Of a DNA stretch of 64,000 bases, positions 35,241 to 44,421 are shown piece by piece. The position numbers and the translations under genes are program-made. How positions within the stretch are numbered: the stretch's first letter is position 1; each line of letters starts with the position of its first letter. The stretch is from positions 351,174 through 415,173 of the forward strand of contig NZ_LMSC01000006.1 of NCBI RefSeq assembly GCF_001428025.1. Reading direction: 5' to 3'. Origin of the DNA: Phycicoccus sp. Soil748. GTDB taxonomy: Bacteria > Actinomycetota > Actinomycetes > Actinomycetales > Dermatophilaceae. The notes under the pieces are model-generated. The model was not told the DNA's origin, searched no databases, and worked only from the letters and a program-made list of their open reading frames with translations.

Positions 35241-35735
35241 ATGACCCTGGCCGAGTTCAACGAGCTGCCGCCGCAGGACGCGGACGCGGTGCTCACCCGG
35301 TGCCTCCCGGTGCCGCGGTGGGTGGCCGCCGTCCGTGAGGGCCGACCGTATGCCGCGTGGCCCGACCTCGAGTCGGCCGCCGCCGCGGCGGCAGGCTCGC
35401 TGGGCGACGGCGAGCTCGACGAGGCGCTCGCGGGACACCCGCGCATCGGTGAGCGGGCGTCCTCGCCCGCCCACCACGCCGAGGCGAGCGCACGCGAGCA
35501 GTCCGGGGTCGACCGGTCCGACGCGGGGGTGGCGCGTGCCCTGGCCGAGGGCAATGCGCAGTACGAACGGCGCTTCGGGCGGGTGTTCATCATCCGGGCC
35601 GCCGGCCGGTCGGCTCCCGAGGTGCTGGCCGAGCTCGACCGGCGGCTCGGCAACGACGACGCCACCGAGCGCGACGAGACCGTCAGCCAGCTGTGCGAGA
35701 TCGCGCTGCTCCGACTCCGGGAGGTGGCCTCCTGA
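35241..35735 (+). CDS. uraD: OHCU decarboxylase (UraD)
   Basis: A 164-residue cytosolic enzyme converting OHCU to S-allantoin. H66 in GHPRIGE and E86 in SAREQSGV correspond to the catalytic His/Glu pair, and YERRFGRVFIIRAAGR is the family signature. Unlike the permease-fused copy just upstream, the active site is intact. GGAG lies 6 bases before ATG 35241. The stop shares one base with the HIUase start (TGATG). Confidence 0.94.
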   Translation: MTLAEFNELPPQDADAVLTRCLPVPRWVAAVREGRPYAAWPDLESAAAAAAGSLGDGELDEALAGHPRIGERASSPAHHAEASAREQSGVDRSDAGVARALAEGNAQYERRFGRVFIIRAAGRSAPEVLAELDRRLGNDDATERDETVSQLCEIALLRLREVAS

Positions 35736-36061
35736 TGGGGACCCTCAGCACGCACGTCCTCGACACCAGCCTCGGCCGGCCCGCGCAGGGGGTGGGGGTC
35801 CGGCTCGAGACGGCCGCAGGTGAGCCCCTCGGCGCCGCGGCCACGGACAGCGACGGCAGGGTCGGCTCGATCGGGCCCGAGCGGCTCGACGCGGGCGACT
35901 ACCGGCTGCGGTTCGCCTCCGGCGACTACTTCGCCGCGCAGGGGACGACCGGCTTCTACCCCGAGGTCGTCGTGGTGTTCACCGTGGCCGACGCCGAGGC
36001 TCACTACCACGTGCCGGTGCTGCTCAACCCGTACGGCTACAGCACCTACCGGGGGAGCTGA
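35735..36061 (+). CDS. uraH: 5-hydroxyisourate hydrolase (transthyretin-like)
   Basis: A 108-residue HIUase that opens the product of uricase. It begins LSTHVLDTSLGRPAQGV, with the active-site histidine in STHVLD, and ends with the diagnostic YRGS tetrapeptide after HYHVPVLLNPYGYSTYRGS. No signal peptide, so cytosolic. It is the last gene of the uricase operon; translation is coupled to uraD. Confidence 0.97.
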   Translation: MGTLSTHVLDTSLGRPAQGVGVRLETAAGEPLGAAATDSDGRVGSIGPERLDAGDYRLRFASGDYFAAQGTTGFYPEVVVVFTVADAEAHYHVPVLLNPYGYSTYRGS

Positions 36062-36156
36062 CCGTCACCTCGGCGCGGCCGCGGGGCACACCCGGGCCGC
36101 GCCGAGGCGGCCTGCGGATATATCCGGCCGCAGCGTGAGACGAGGGCCGGCGACCG

Positions 36157-36221
36157 TTGACGGCGTCGGTGGCCGACTCCTACTCTCTCACTAGTTGGAA
36201 AAAAGATTCCGCAATACGGAA
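36157..36221 (+). promoter_or_regulatory. hyi promoter with two phased TTCC-N7-GGAA sites
   Basis: -35 TTGACG (36157-36162), 18-bp spacer, -10 TACTCT (36181-36186). Site 1 TCTCACTAGTTGGAA (36186-36200, one good half) begins at the last base of the -10. Site 2 TTCCGCAATACGGAA (36207-36221, near-perfect) starts 21 bp later, 19 bp before the hyi ATG. Confidence 0.7.
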
Positions 36222-36240
36222 AACGAACGGACTGATCACC

Positions 36241-37074
36241 ATGACGACTCCCGACCACGGACTGCGCTACGAGGCCAACTGCTCGCTGCTGTTCACCGAG
36301 GTGCCGCTGCTGCAGCGCCCGGCGGCGGCGAAGGCGGCGGGGTTCGACGCCGTCGAGTTCTGGTGGCCCTGGCCGGACCAGCCCGTCCCGTCGGACACCG
36401 AGGTCGACGCGTTCGTGACGGCCGTCCGCGACGCCGGCGTCCACCTGGTCGGGCTCAACTTCTTCGCCGGCGACCTGGCCGGGCCCGACTGCGGGGTGCT
36501 GTCCGTGCCGGACCGCGTGCAGCAGTTCCGCGACAACGTCGACGTCACGGTCGGCATCGGGGATCAGCTGGGCGTCGAGGCGTTCAACGCCCTCTTCGGC
36601 AACCGGGTCGACGGCGCGAGCCCGGAGCAGCAGGACGAGCTCGGCCGTGAGTCGATCGCCGCCGCCGCCAAGGCGGCCGACCGGATCGGTGCCAGCGTCC
36701 TGGTCGAGGCCGTGAGCGGCCCCAAGCCCTACCCGCTGCGCACCGCCGCCGACGCGGTCGCCGTCGTCGACGACGTGCGCGGCACGGGTGCGGCCAACGT
36801 GGGCTTCCTGCTCGACCTGTTCCACCTCGCGGCCAACGGGGACGACGTGGACGGCGCCATCGCGGCGTACGCCGACCGCACGCTGCACGTCCAGGTCGCC
36901 GACTTCCCCGGCCGCGGCGAGCCGGGCACCGGGGAGCTCGACCTCCAGCACCACCTCGGCGACCTCGCGCAGCGCGGGTATGCCGGGTGGGTGGGCCTGG
37001 AGTACAAGCCCACCACCGCGACCACCCCCGAGAGCCTGGCGTGGCTCCCGCGCGAGCGCCGCCGCGCGAGCTGA
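36241..37074 (+). CDS. hyi: hydroxypyruvate isomerase
   Basis: A 277-residue TIM-barrel isomerase interconverting hydroxypyruvate and tartronate semialdehyde. RYEANCSLLFTEVPLLQRPAAA opens the barrel, AGFDAVEFWWPW follows, and VEAVSGPKPYPLRT, FLLDLFHLAANGDD and HVQVADFPGRGEPGTGELD carry the metal ligands. It heads the glyoxylate operon with glxR and gcl. ATG 36241 is the first start after the operator; its ribosome site is weak. Confidence 0.93.
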   Translation: MTTPDHGLRYEANCSLLFTEVPLLQRPAAAKAAGFDAVEFWWPWPDQPVPSDTEVDAFVTAVRDAGVHLVGLNFFAGDLAGPDCGVLSVPDRVQQFRDNVDVTVGIGDQLGVEAFNALFGNRVDGASPEQQDELGRESIAAAAKAADRIGASVLVEAVSGPKPYPLRTAADAVAVVDDVRGTGAANVGFLLDLFHLAANGDDVDGAIAAYADRTLHVQVADFPGRGEPGTGELDLQHHLGDLAQRGYAGWVGLEYKPTTATTPESLAWLPRERRRAS

Positions 37075-37114
37075 CGACCAGAACTGACGACGAGAACCCT
37101 TCGAGGAGAACGAC

Positions 37115-37996
37115 ATGACCAGCATCGCCTTCATCGGACTCGGCATCATGGGCAGCCCCATGGCCGTCCACCTGCAGCAGGCCGGCCACGACGTCGTCGG
37201 CTACAACCTGCACCCCGACAAGACCAAGCCCCTGGTCGAGGCCGGTGGCCGCGCGGCTGCCGACATCGCCGAGGCGGTCAAGGACGTCGACGTCGTCGCC
37301 GTCATGGTGCCCGACAGCCCCGACGTCCAGGACGTCCTCACCGGGGAGGGCGGCGTCTTCGACCACGCCAGGCCCGGGACGCTCGTCATCGACTTCTCCA
37401 GCATCCGCCCCGACGTCACGGCCGAGCTCGCCAAGACGGCCAGGGACAAGGGTTTCCGCCTCCTCGACGCGCCGGTCTCCGGTGGCGAGGCCGGGGCGAA
37501 GAACGCCGCCCTGTCGATCATGGTCGGGGGCGACGGCGCCGACTTCGAGGAGGCCAAGCCGCTGTTCGACGTCGTCGGCAAGACGGTCGTCCACGTCGGG
37601 GGCAACGGCGCCGGGCAGACGGTCAAGGCCGCCAACCAGCTCATCGTCGCCGCCAACATCCAGGCCCTCGCCGAGGCAGTGACGTTCCTCGACGCCTACG
37701 ACGTCGACCTCGAGGCGGCGCTCGACGTCCTCGGTGGCGGCCTCGCCGGCTCGAAGGTGCTCGACCAGAAGCGGGGCAACATGGCCAAGCACGACTTCAC
37801 GCCGGGCTTCCGGATCGACCTGCACCACAAGGACATGGGCATCGTGACGTCGGCGGCGCGCGAGGCCGGTGTCGTCGTACCCCTCGGCGCCCTCGTGGCG
37901 CAGCTGATGGCCTCCGCCCGCGCCAACGGCGACGGCGGCCTCGACCACTCCGCGCTGCTGCGCGGCGTCGAGCGGCTCTCCGGGCGTCTCGCCTGA
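37115..37996 (+). CDS. glxR: 2-hydroxy-3-oxopropionate (tartronate semialdehyde) reductase
   Basis: A 293-residue beta-hydroxyacid dehydrogenase reducing tartronate semialdehyde to D-glycerate. FIGLGIMGSPMAVHL binds NAD(P)H, FSSIRPDVTAELA follows, LDAPVSGGEAGAKNAALSIMVGG is the substrate motif, and GAGQTVKAANQLIV contains the catalytic lysine. GAGGAG lies 6 bases before ATG 37115. It is placed between hyi and gcl, its pathway neighbours. Confidence 0.95.
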   Translation: MTSIAFIGLGIMGSPMAVHLQQAGHDVVGYNLHPDKTKPLVEAGGRAAADIAEAVKDVDVVAVMVPDSPDVQDVLTGEGGVFDHARPGTLVIDFSSIRPDVTAELAKTARDKGFRLLDAPVSGGEAGAKNAALSIMVGGDGADFEEAKPLFDVVGKTVVHVGGNGAGQTVKAANQLIVAANIQALAEAVTFLDAYDVDLEAALDVLGGGLAGSKVLDQKRGNMAKHDFTPGFRIDLHHKDMGIVTSAAREAGVVVPLGALVAQLMASARANGDGGLDHSALLRGVERLSGRLA

Positions 37997-38026
37997 CTCA
38001 TCCGTCCTTCCCAGCTTCTCCTCGTT

Positions 38027-38067
38027 CGAGGTATTCCCCTACCGGAATCCAGTAGCTGAATACCTCG
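38027..38067 (+). promoter_or_regulatory. 10-bp inverted repeat enclosing a TTCC-N6-GGAA motif before gcl
   Basis: CGAGGTATTC (38027-38036) and GAATACCTCG (38058-38067) are perfect inverted arms. TTCCCCTACCGGAA (38034-38047) overlaps the left arm and resembles the AllR-type sites, but with a 6-base spacer. It could be an operator for an internal gcl promoter or an RNA hairpin in the operon leader. Confidence 0.55.
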
Positions 38068-38101
38068 ACCCGGGGGAGCGTCACGAACCAGGAGCAGTCC
38101 C

Positions 38102-39880
38102 ATGGCACGTATGACCGCGGCCCAGGCGGCCGTCGAGATCCTCAAGAAGGAAGGGGTGACCCACCTCTTCGGCCTGCCCGGGGCCGCGATCAACCCCTTC
38201 TACAAGGCGATGAAGACGGGCGGCGGCCTGCACCACACGCTGGCCCGGCACGTCGAGGGCGCCTCGCACATGGCGGAGGGCTACACCCGCGCCAAGGCGG
38301 GCAACATCGGCGTCTGCGTCGGCACCTCCGGCCCGGCCGGCACCGACATGATCACCGGGCTCTACTCGGCCAGCGCCGACTCGATCCCGATCCTGTGCAT
38401 CACCGGGCAGGCGCCGGTGGCCAAGCTGCACAAGGAGGACTTCCAGGCGGTCGACATCGCCTCGATCGCGAAGCCGCTCACCAAGATGGCGGTCACGGTG
38501 CTCGAGCCGGCCCAGGTGCCGGGGACGTTCCAGCAGGCGTTCCACCTCATGCGGTCAGGTCGCCCGGGCCCGGTGCTCATCGACCTGCCGATCGACGTGC
38601 AGATGGCCGAGATCGAGTTCGACGTCGAGACCTACGAGCCGCTACCGGTCTACAAGCCGGCCGCGACCCGGGCGCAGGTCGAAAAGGCGCTCGACCTGCT
38701 CGAGGCGGGGGACAAGCCGCTCATCGTCGCCGGCGGCGGGGTCATCAACGCGGACGCGGCCGACCTGCTGGTCGAGCTCGCCGAGCTGACCGGCGTCCCG
38801 GTGGTCCCGACCCTCATGGGCTGGGGCGCCATCCCGGACGACCACCGGCTCAATGCCGGCATGGTCGGCCTGCAGACGAGCCACCGCTACGGCAACGCGA
38901 CCATGCTCGAGGCAGATGTCGTCCTCGGCATCGGCAACCGCTGGGCCAACCGCCACACCGGCGACCTCGAGACCTACACGGCCGGGCGCACCTTCGTCCA
39001 CGTCGACATCGAGCCGACCCAGATCGGCCGCGTCTTCGCCCCGGACTACGGCATCGTCTCCGACGCCAAGGCTGCCCTGGAGCTGTTCGTGGCCGCGGCC
39101 CGTGAGCGCAAGGACGCCGGGCGGCTGAAGGACCGGTCGACCTGGGCGCAGGCCTGCCAGGACCGCAAGCGGACCCTGTTGCGGCGCACCAGCTTCGACG
39201 TCACGCCGATCAAGCCGCAGCGCGTCTACCAGGAGATGAACCGCGCGTTCAGCCGCGACGTCCGCTACGTCTCGACCATCGGCCTGTCCCAGATCCAGGC
39301 CGCACAGCTGCTCCACGTCTACAAGGACCGGCACTGGATCAACGCCGGCCAGGCCGGCCCGCTCGGCTGGACGGTGCCGGCGGCGATCGGCGTCGCCACC
39401 GCCTGCCCGGACGAGACCGTCGTCGCCCTGTCGGGCGACTACGACTTCCAGTTCATGATGGAGGAGCTGGCGGTCGGGGCGCAGTTCAACGTCCCCTACG
39501 TCCACGTCCTGGTGAACAACGCCTACCTCGGCCTCATCCGGCAGAGCCAGCGCGGCTTCGACATGGACTACTGCGTGCAGCTGTCCTTCGACAACCTCAA
39601 CAGCCCCGAGGTCGGTGGCTATGGCGTCGACCACGTCAAGGTCGTCGAGGGACTGGGCTGCAAGGCGATCCGCGTCACCGACCCCGACGAGATCCTGCCC
39701 GCGCTCGAGAAGGCGCAGGTGATGGCGCACGAGTACCGCGTGCCCGTCGTCGTCGAGGTCATCCTCGAGCGGGTCACCAACGTCTCCATGGGCACCTCGA
39801 TCGCGAACGTCACCGAGTTCGAGGAGTTGGCCGAGCACGGTGACCACGCCCCGACCGCGCTGTTCGCCAACCTGGACTGA
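38102..39880 (+). CDS. gcl: glyoxylate carboligase
   Basis: A 592-residue thiamine-diphosphate enzyme joining two glyoxylates to tartronate semialdehyde with release of CO2. [17 protein letters not shown] contains V51, which replaces the usual catalytic glutamate of the family and is the hallmark of Gcl. [35 protein letters not shown] binds ThDP-Mg2+ (split here: GDYDF then NNAYLG). Similarity to the E. coli enzyme is visible along the whole chain. It follows glxR after 105 bp. Confidence 0.97.
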   Translation: MARMTAAQAAVEILKKEGVTHLFGLPGAAINPFYKAMKTGGGLHHTLARHVEGASHMAEGYTRAKAGNIGVCVGTSGPAGTDMITGLYSASADSIPILCITGQAPVAKLHKEDFQAVDIASIAKPLTKMAVTVLEPAQVPGTFQQAFHLMRSGRPGPVLIDLPIDVQMAEIEFDVETYEPLPVYKPAATRAQVEKALDLLEAGDKPLIVAGGGVINADAADLLVELAELTGVPVVPTLMGWGAIPDDHRLNAGMVGLQTSHRYGNATMLEADVVLGIGNRWANRHTGDLETYTAGRTFVHVDIEPTQIGRVFAPDYGIVSDAKAALELFVAAARERKDAGRLKDRSTWAQACQDRKRTLLRRTSFDVTPIKPQRVYQEMNRAFSRDVRYVSTIGLSQIQAAQLLHVYKDRHWINAGQAGPLGWTVPAAIGVATACPDETVVALSGDYDFQFMMEELAVGAQFNVPYVHVLVNNAYLGLIRQSQRGFDMDYCVQLSFDNLNSPEVGGYGVDHVKVVEGLGCKAIRVTDPDEILPALEKAQVMAHEYRVPVVVEVILERVTNVSMGTSIANVTEFEELAEHGDHAPTALFANLD

Positions 39881-39888
39881 GGTCGTCC

Positions 39889-41019
39889 GTGCCCCGCGTC
39901 CTGCTCGCCCCCGACAAGTTCAAGGGCACGCTCACCGCGGCCGAGGTGGCGACCCACCTCGAGGTCGGGCTCCGCTCGGTCGTCCCGGGGCTCGAGGTGT
40001 CCGTCGTCCCCGTCGCCGACGGGGGCGACGGGACGCTGGCCGCGGCCGAGGCGGCAGGGTTCGAGCGGGTGCCCGTGCGCGCGACCGGCCCGACCGGTAT
40101 GCCGTGCTGGGCCGCCTACGGGCGCCGCGGGGACGAGGCCGTCGTCGAGCTCGCCGAGGTGTCGGGGCTGGCCCGGCTCGGCGAGGGGCAGCTGGCCCCG
40201 CTCGCTGCGACGAGCCGTGGCACCGGCGAGCTCGTGGCCGCGGCCCTGGACGCAGGCTGCCGCCGCATCGTCGTCGGGATCGGTGGGAGTGCCAGCACCG
40301 ACGGGGGCGCGGGGCTGCTCGAGGGCCTCGGGGCGCGCATCAGCGGGCCGCGTGGCCGTGCCCTGCACCCGGGTGGTGCCGCGCTGGTCGAGGCGGTCTC
40401 CCTCGACCTCTCCGAGCTCCACCCCGGGCTCGCTGACGCAGAGCTGGTCGTCGCCTGCGACGTCGACAACCCGCTGACGGGCCCGCACGGCGCTGCGGCC
40501 GTCTACGGCCCACAGAAGGGCGCCGGCCCTGAGGACGTCCGCGCCCTCGACCTGGCCCTGTCGGCCTGGGCCGACGTGGTGGCCGAGCGGACCGGCCGTG
40601 ACCTGCGCGACCAGCCCGGCGCGGGGGCGGCGGGTGGGGTGGGCTTCGCCCTGCTGGCCGTGCTGGGCGCCCGGATGCAGGCCGGCGCCGAGCTGGTGGC
40701 CGAGCTGACGGGCCTCGCCGACGCCGTGGGTGCGACCGACCTCGTGGTCACCGGCGAGGGCTCGCTCGACGAGCAGAGCCTGCACGGGAAGGCCCCCACG
40801 GCGGTGGCCGCCATGGCTCGCGACAAGGGTGTGCCGGTGGTCGCGGTCGCGGGGCGAGTGACCCTCGACGAGGCGAGGCTGCGCGCGGCAGGCATCGCGG
40901 CCGCATACCCGCTCCTGACCGAGGCCGCCGACGAGCGCGAGGCGTTCGAGCGGCCGGGACCCCTCCTCGAACGGATCGGGGCGCGCATCGCCCGCGAGCA
41001 CCTCGGTGGTGCGTCGTGA
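39889..41019 (+). CDS. garK: glycerate 2-kinase (GarK type)
   Basis: A 376-residue glycerate kinase producing 2-phosphoglycerate. [15 protein letters not shown] near the N-terminus, [32 protein letters not shown] and [17 protein letters not shown] are the family motifs. It ends the glyoxylate branch started by gcl. GTG 39889 lies 8 bases after the gcl stop; its own stop overlaps the next GTG start. Confidence 0.94.
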   Translation: MPRVLLAPDKFKGTLTAAEVATHLEVGLRSVVPGLEVSVVPVADGGDGTLAAAEAAGFERVPVRATGPTGMPCWAAYGRRGDEAVVELAEVSGLARLGEGQLAPLAATSRGTGELVAAALDAGCRRIVVGIGGSASTDGGAGLLEGLGARISGPRGRALHPGGAALVEAVSLDLSELHPGLADAELVVACDVDNPLTGPHGAAAVYGPQKGAGPEDVRALDLALSAWADVVAERTGRDLRDQPGAGAAGGVGFALLAVLGARMQAGAELVAELTGLADAVGATDLVVTGEGSLDEQSLHGKAPTAVAAMARDKGVPVVAVAGRVTLDEARLRAAGIAAAYPLLTEAADEREAFERPGPLLERIGARIAREHLGGAS

Positions 41020-41912
41020 GGATCGCGCGGGTCGGCGCCGCCGGCGCGGAGCGGCCCGCCGTGGTCGCCGCAGACGGGACGTTGTTCGACCTCAGCCCCC
41101 TGACCGACGAGATCGATGCAGCCTTCCTGGGGTCGCTGGGCAGCGTGGACCCGTCCACGCTCCCGGTCCTGGCCGGACCCGTCGGCGCGGCGGAGAAGTG
41201 CCGGTTCGGGGCGCCGATCACCCGTCCGGGCAAGGTCGTCGGCATCGGGCTCAACTACCGCGACCACGCGGCCGAGGCGGGGATGCCGCTGCCGACCGAG
41301 CCGGTGGTCTTCCTCAAGGCGCCGACCTCGGTGAGCGGGCCGACCGACGACGTGGTCATGCTGCCCGGCTCGACCACCACCGACTACGAGGTCGAGCTCG
41401 GCGTGGTGCTCGGGCGGACTCTGCGTGGGGTCACGGACCCCCGCGCCGCGCTGAGCGCCGTGGCCGGCTACGTGCTCGCGCAGGACGTCTCCGACCGGGC
41501 CCTGCAGCTCGAGCGCGGCGGCACCTGGACCAAGGGGAAGTCGGCCGACACGTTCTGCCCGCTGGGGCCGTGGGTGGTCACACCCGACGAGCTCGGCCAG
41601 GGTGGACCCGGCGCGGTGCGCCTGCGGCTCACCGTCGACGGCGACCTGCGGCAGGACGGCCGCACGTCGGACATGGTCTTCGGGGTGGGCGAGCTGCTCT
41701 GCTACAGCAGCGGCCTGATGACGCTCGAGGCCGGCGACGTCGTCCTCACCGGCACGCCCGCCGGTGTGGCGATGGGCAGGCCCGAGCCCCGGCCCTACCT
41801 GCGCCATGGCCAGGTGGTCGAGGCCGACGGCGGTGTGCTCGGACGGCAGCGGACCCGGGTCGTCGACCCGGATGCCCCCGTGGCCCTCGACGAGGAGGCA
41901 GCGGCAGGATGA
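41016..41912 (+). CDS. FAH-family protein, candidate ureidoglycolate-cleaving enzyme
   Basis: A 298-residue FAH-fold hydrolase or lyase. [27 protein letters not shown] with metal Glu residues, [29 protein letters not shown] and [15 protein letters not shown] define the family. It is placed between glycerate kinase and allantoinase, overlapping the first (GTGA). No AllA or UGL-type gene is seen, so it may cleave ureidoglycolate to glyoxylate; this is inference, and a general 2-oxoacid hydrolase remains possible. Confidence 0.88.
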   Translation: MRIARVGAAGAERPAVVAADGTLFDLSPLTDEIDAAFLGSLGSVDPSTLPVLAGPVGAAEKCRFGAPITRPGKVVGIGLNYRDHAAEAGMPLPTEPVVFLKAPTSVSGPTDDVVMLPGSTTTDYEVELGVVLGRTLRGVTDPRAALSAVAGYVLAQDVSDRALQLERGGTWTKGKSADTFCPLGPWVVTPDELGQGGPGAVRLRLTVDGDLRQDGRTSDMVFGVGELLCYSSGLMTLEAGDVVLTGTPAGVAMGRPEPRPYLRHGQVVEADGGVLGRQRTRVVDPDAPVALDEEAAAG

Positions 41913-41926
41913 CCGGTACTGGTTAC

Positions 41927-41971
41927 ATGACAGGCAGCGACGTGACAGGCACTGACATGGCAGGCAGCCGC
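41927..41971 (+). repeat. three in-frame 15-bp repeats, each opening with a start codon
   Basis: Units at 41927 (ATG), 41942 (GTG) and 41957 (ATG) share RTGRCAGGCAVYGAC-like sequence and stay in the allantoinase frame. With ATG 41909, which overlaps the preceding stop, they give four in-frame candidate starts within 51 bases. Confidence 0.75.
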
Positions 41972-42010
41972 GCACCGGGGACCCCGGAGCGGTCGAGCGA
42001 GAGGAGCCGC

Positions 42011-43351
42011 GTGACCGAGCAGGTGGCGTTCCGGGCCCGGCGGGCGGTCGTGGGCGACCGCGAGGTGGCGGCCACGGTGGTGGTGGCCGACGGCAGGGTC
42101 GTGGCGGTGGAGGCGTTCGACGCCGAGGTCGTCGACGGCACCCGCGTCGTGGAGCTCGCCCCGGACGAGGTGCTGCTGCCCGGCCTGGTCGACACCCACG
42201 TGCACGTCAACGAGCCGGGACGCACCGACTGGGAGGGCTTCGCCAGCGCCACCCGGGCCGCGGCGGCCGGCGGCGTCACGACCATCGTCGACATGCCGCT
42301 CAACAGCATCCCGCCCACCACGACGGTCGAGGCGCTGCGCACCAAGCAGGAGGTGGCGCGCGACCAGGCCTGGGTCGACGTGGGGTTCTGGGGCGGCGCC
42401 ATACCGGGCAACGTCGAGGACCTGCGACCGCTGCACGAGGCGGGCGTCTTCGGCTTCAAGTGCTTCCTGCTCCATTCGGGGGTCGACGAGTTCCCCCACC
42501 TCACGACCCCCGAGATGCGTGCGGCCCTCGCCGAGATCGCGTCCTTCGACGGGCTGCTCATCGTCCACGCCGAGGACGCCGAGACCATCGACGCCTCGGT
42601 GTCGCAGGGCGGCCGGGCGTATGCCGACTTCCTCGGCTCCCGGCCGCGCGAGGCCGAGGAGCGGGCCATCCGCACCGTCGTCGACGCCGTGCGCGACACC
42701 GGTGGGCGGGCGCACATCCTGCACCTGTCGGACGCCGACGCCCTGCCGATGCTGGCCGACGCCCGCGCAGAGGGCCTGTCGCTTTCCGTCGAGACCTGCC
42801 CGCACTACCTCACGCTGGAGGCCGAGGGCATCCCCGACGGCGCCACCCAGTTCAAGTGCTGCCCGCCGATCCGCGAGCACGAGAACCGCGACCGGCTGTG
42901 GCAGGGACTGGCCGACGGGACCATCGCGACCATCGTGTCCGACCACTCGCCGAGCACGGCCGACCTCAAGCTGCTCGACGTGGGCGACTTCGCCCAGGCG
43001 TGGGGTGGCATCGCCGGGCTCCAGCTCGGGCTGCCGGCGATCTGGTCCGAGGCGCGCGAGCGCGGACACGACCTCGTCGACGTCGTGCGCTGGATGGGCC
43101 GCAACACCGCCGACCAGGTGGGCCTGCACGACCGCGGCCGCATTGAGGTGGGTGCCACCGCCGACCTCGTCGTCTTCGCGCCCGACGAGCGGTTCACCGT
43201 CGACGTCACCGCCCTGCACCACAAGAACCCCGTGTCGGCGTACGCCGGCCGCGAGCTCACCGGGGTCGTGCGCCAGACCTGGCTGCACGGCACCCCCGTC
43301 GACACCGGCGCCGCTCCCCGGGGGCAGCTCCTGAGGAGAGGACAGCCATGA
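42011..43351 (+). CDS. allB: allantoinase
   Basis: A 446-residue cyclic amidohydrolase opening allantoin to allantoate. Metal ligands: H63 and H65 ([10 protein letters not shown]), carbamylated K150 (FGFKCF), H186 (VHAED), H238 (HILHLS) and D311 (VSDHSP). GTG 42011 has AGAGGAG 4 bases upstream and gives the normal family length. An ATG at 41909, overlapping the upstream stop, would add 34 low-complexity residues containing a pentapeptide repeat. The stop overlaps the AllE start by 4 bases. Confidence 0.94.
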   Translation: MTEQVAFRARRAVVGDREVAATVVVADGRVVAVEAFDAEVVDGTRVVELAPDEVLLPGLVDTHVHVNEPGRTDWEGFASATRAAAAGGVTTIVDMPLNSIPPTTTVEALRTKQEVARDQAWVDVGFWGGAIPGNVEDLRPLHEAGVFGFKCFLLHSGVDEFPHLTTPEMRAALAEIASFDGLLIVHAEDAETIDASVSQGGRAYADFLGSRPREAEERAIRTVVDAVRDTGGRAHILHLSDADALPMLADARAEGLSLSVETCPHYLTLEAEGIPDGATQFKCCPPIREHENRDRLWQGLADGTIATIVSDHSPSTADLKLLDVGDFAQAWGGIAGLQLGLPAIWSEARERGHDLVDVVRWMGRNTADQVGLHDRGRIEVGATADLVVFAPDERFTVDVTALHHKNPVSAYAGRELTGVVRQTWLHGTPVDTGAAPRGQLLRRGQP

Positions 43352-44187
43352 CCGCCACCCCGCCCCGCTACCACGTGCCCACGGGGGGCCTGCCGCCGCA
43401 GACGCAGCTCACCACCGACCGTGCGGTCTTCACCGAGGCGTATGCCGTCCTGCCGCGCGGGACGATGACGGACATCGTCACCAGCCAGCTGCCCTTCTGG
43501 GAGCAGACCCGGTTGTGGGTCATCGCGCGGCCGCTGTCCGGGTTCGCGGAGACGTTCTCGCAGTACATCGTCGAGGTGCAGCCGGGCGGTGGCTCCGACC
43601 GCCCCGAGCTCGACCCGGGCGCCGAGGGCGTGCTCTTCGTCGTCGGCGGGACGCTGACGCTGACCCTCGACGACGACACCCACGAGCTGGCGCCCGGCGG
43701 CTACGCGTTCCTGCCGCCCGGCCAGCGCTGGACCCTGCACAACACCGGCGACGCGGCGGCGACCTTCCACTGGGTGCGCAAGGCCTACCAGCGGGTCGAC
43801 GGCATCGAGGTGCCCGAGGCGTTCGTGACCAACGAGGCGGACGTCGTGGGCGGCGAGATGCCCGACACCGACGGCGCCTGGACGACGCAGCGGTTCGTCG
43901 ACCCGATGGACGTGCGCCACGACATGCACGTCAACATCGTCAACTTCGAGCCCGGTGGCGCGATCCCGTTCCCTGAGACCCACGTCATGGAGCACGGCCT
44001 GTACGTCCTCGAGGGCAAGGCTGTCTACCTGCTCAACAACGACTGGGTCGAGGTGCAGGAGGGCGACTTCATGTGGCTGCGGGCGTTCTGCCCGCAGGCC
44101 TGCTATGCAGGAGGTCCCGGACGGTTCCGCTACCTGCTGTACAAGGACGTCAACCGACACGCGGTGCTGAGCCGGCAGCTGCTCTGA
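43348..44187 (+). CDS. allE: (S)-ureidoglycine aminohydrolase
   Basis: A 279-residue bicupin. The first cupin has [24 protein letters not shown], the second [26 protein letters not shown], whose E-H-E/H pattern binds Mn2+ (text split: PETHVMEHG, then VLEGKAVY). It converts ureidoglycine to ureidoglycolate plus ammonia. It needs AllC to make its substrate, yet no allC is present in the window. It is the last gene of this run and is followed by a hairpin terminator. Confidence 0.92.
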   Translation: MTATPPRYHVPTGGLPPQTQLTTDRAVFTEAYAVLPRGTMTDIVTSQLPFWEQTRLWVIARPLSGFAETFSQYIVEVQPGGGSDRPELDPGAEGVLFVVGGTLTLTLDDDTHELAPGGYAFLPPGQRWTLHNTGDAAATFHWVRKAYQRVDGIEVPEAFVTNEADVVGGEMPDTDGAWTTQRFVDPMDVRHDMHVNIVNFEPGGAIPFPETHVMEHGLYVLEGKAVYLLNNDWVEVQEGDFMWLRAFCPQACYAGGPGRFRYLLYKDVNRHAVLSRQLL

Positions 44188-44221
44188 CCGGGTGGAACCG
44201 GCCGACGGCAGCGGCCGGTGC

Positions 44222-44256
44222 GGGAGCGGGATCCCATGGGACGAGATCCCGCTCCC
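44222..44256 (+). terminator. intrinsic terminator after allE
   Basis: A perfect 12-bp stem (44222-44233 with 44245-44256) with an 11-base loop, followed by CAAA, begins 35 bases after the allE stop. Confidence 0.75.
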
Positions 44257-44263
44257 CAAACCC

Positions 44264-44293
44264 TTGATTCAACAGTTTGTTGAGCGTTACCGT
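44264..44293 (+). promoter_or_regulatory. xdh promoter with TCAACA palindrome
   Basis: A possible -35 TTGATT (44264-44269), 18-bp spacer and -10 TACCGT (44288-44293) enclose TCAACAGTTTGTTGA (44269-44283). This is the exact reverse complement of the site at the uricase promoter (30619-30633). Confidence 0.6.
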
Positions 44294-44421
44294 CGTCGGA
44301 ACCTCCGGCGACCGTTGTTCTGCATGGATAACCGACGGCCCGCCCCACGCACCGCAACCATGCACCCGCCCGCACGGGCTGGTGGATGATGGACCCCAAC
44401 GACGGGGGACGGGAGCGCGCG

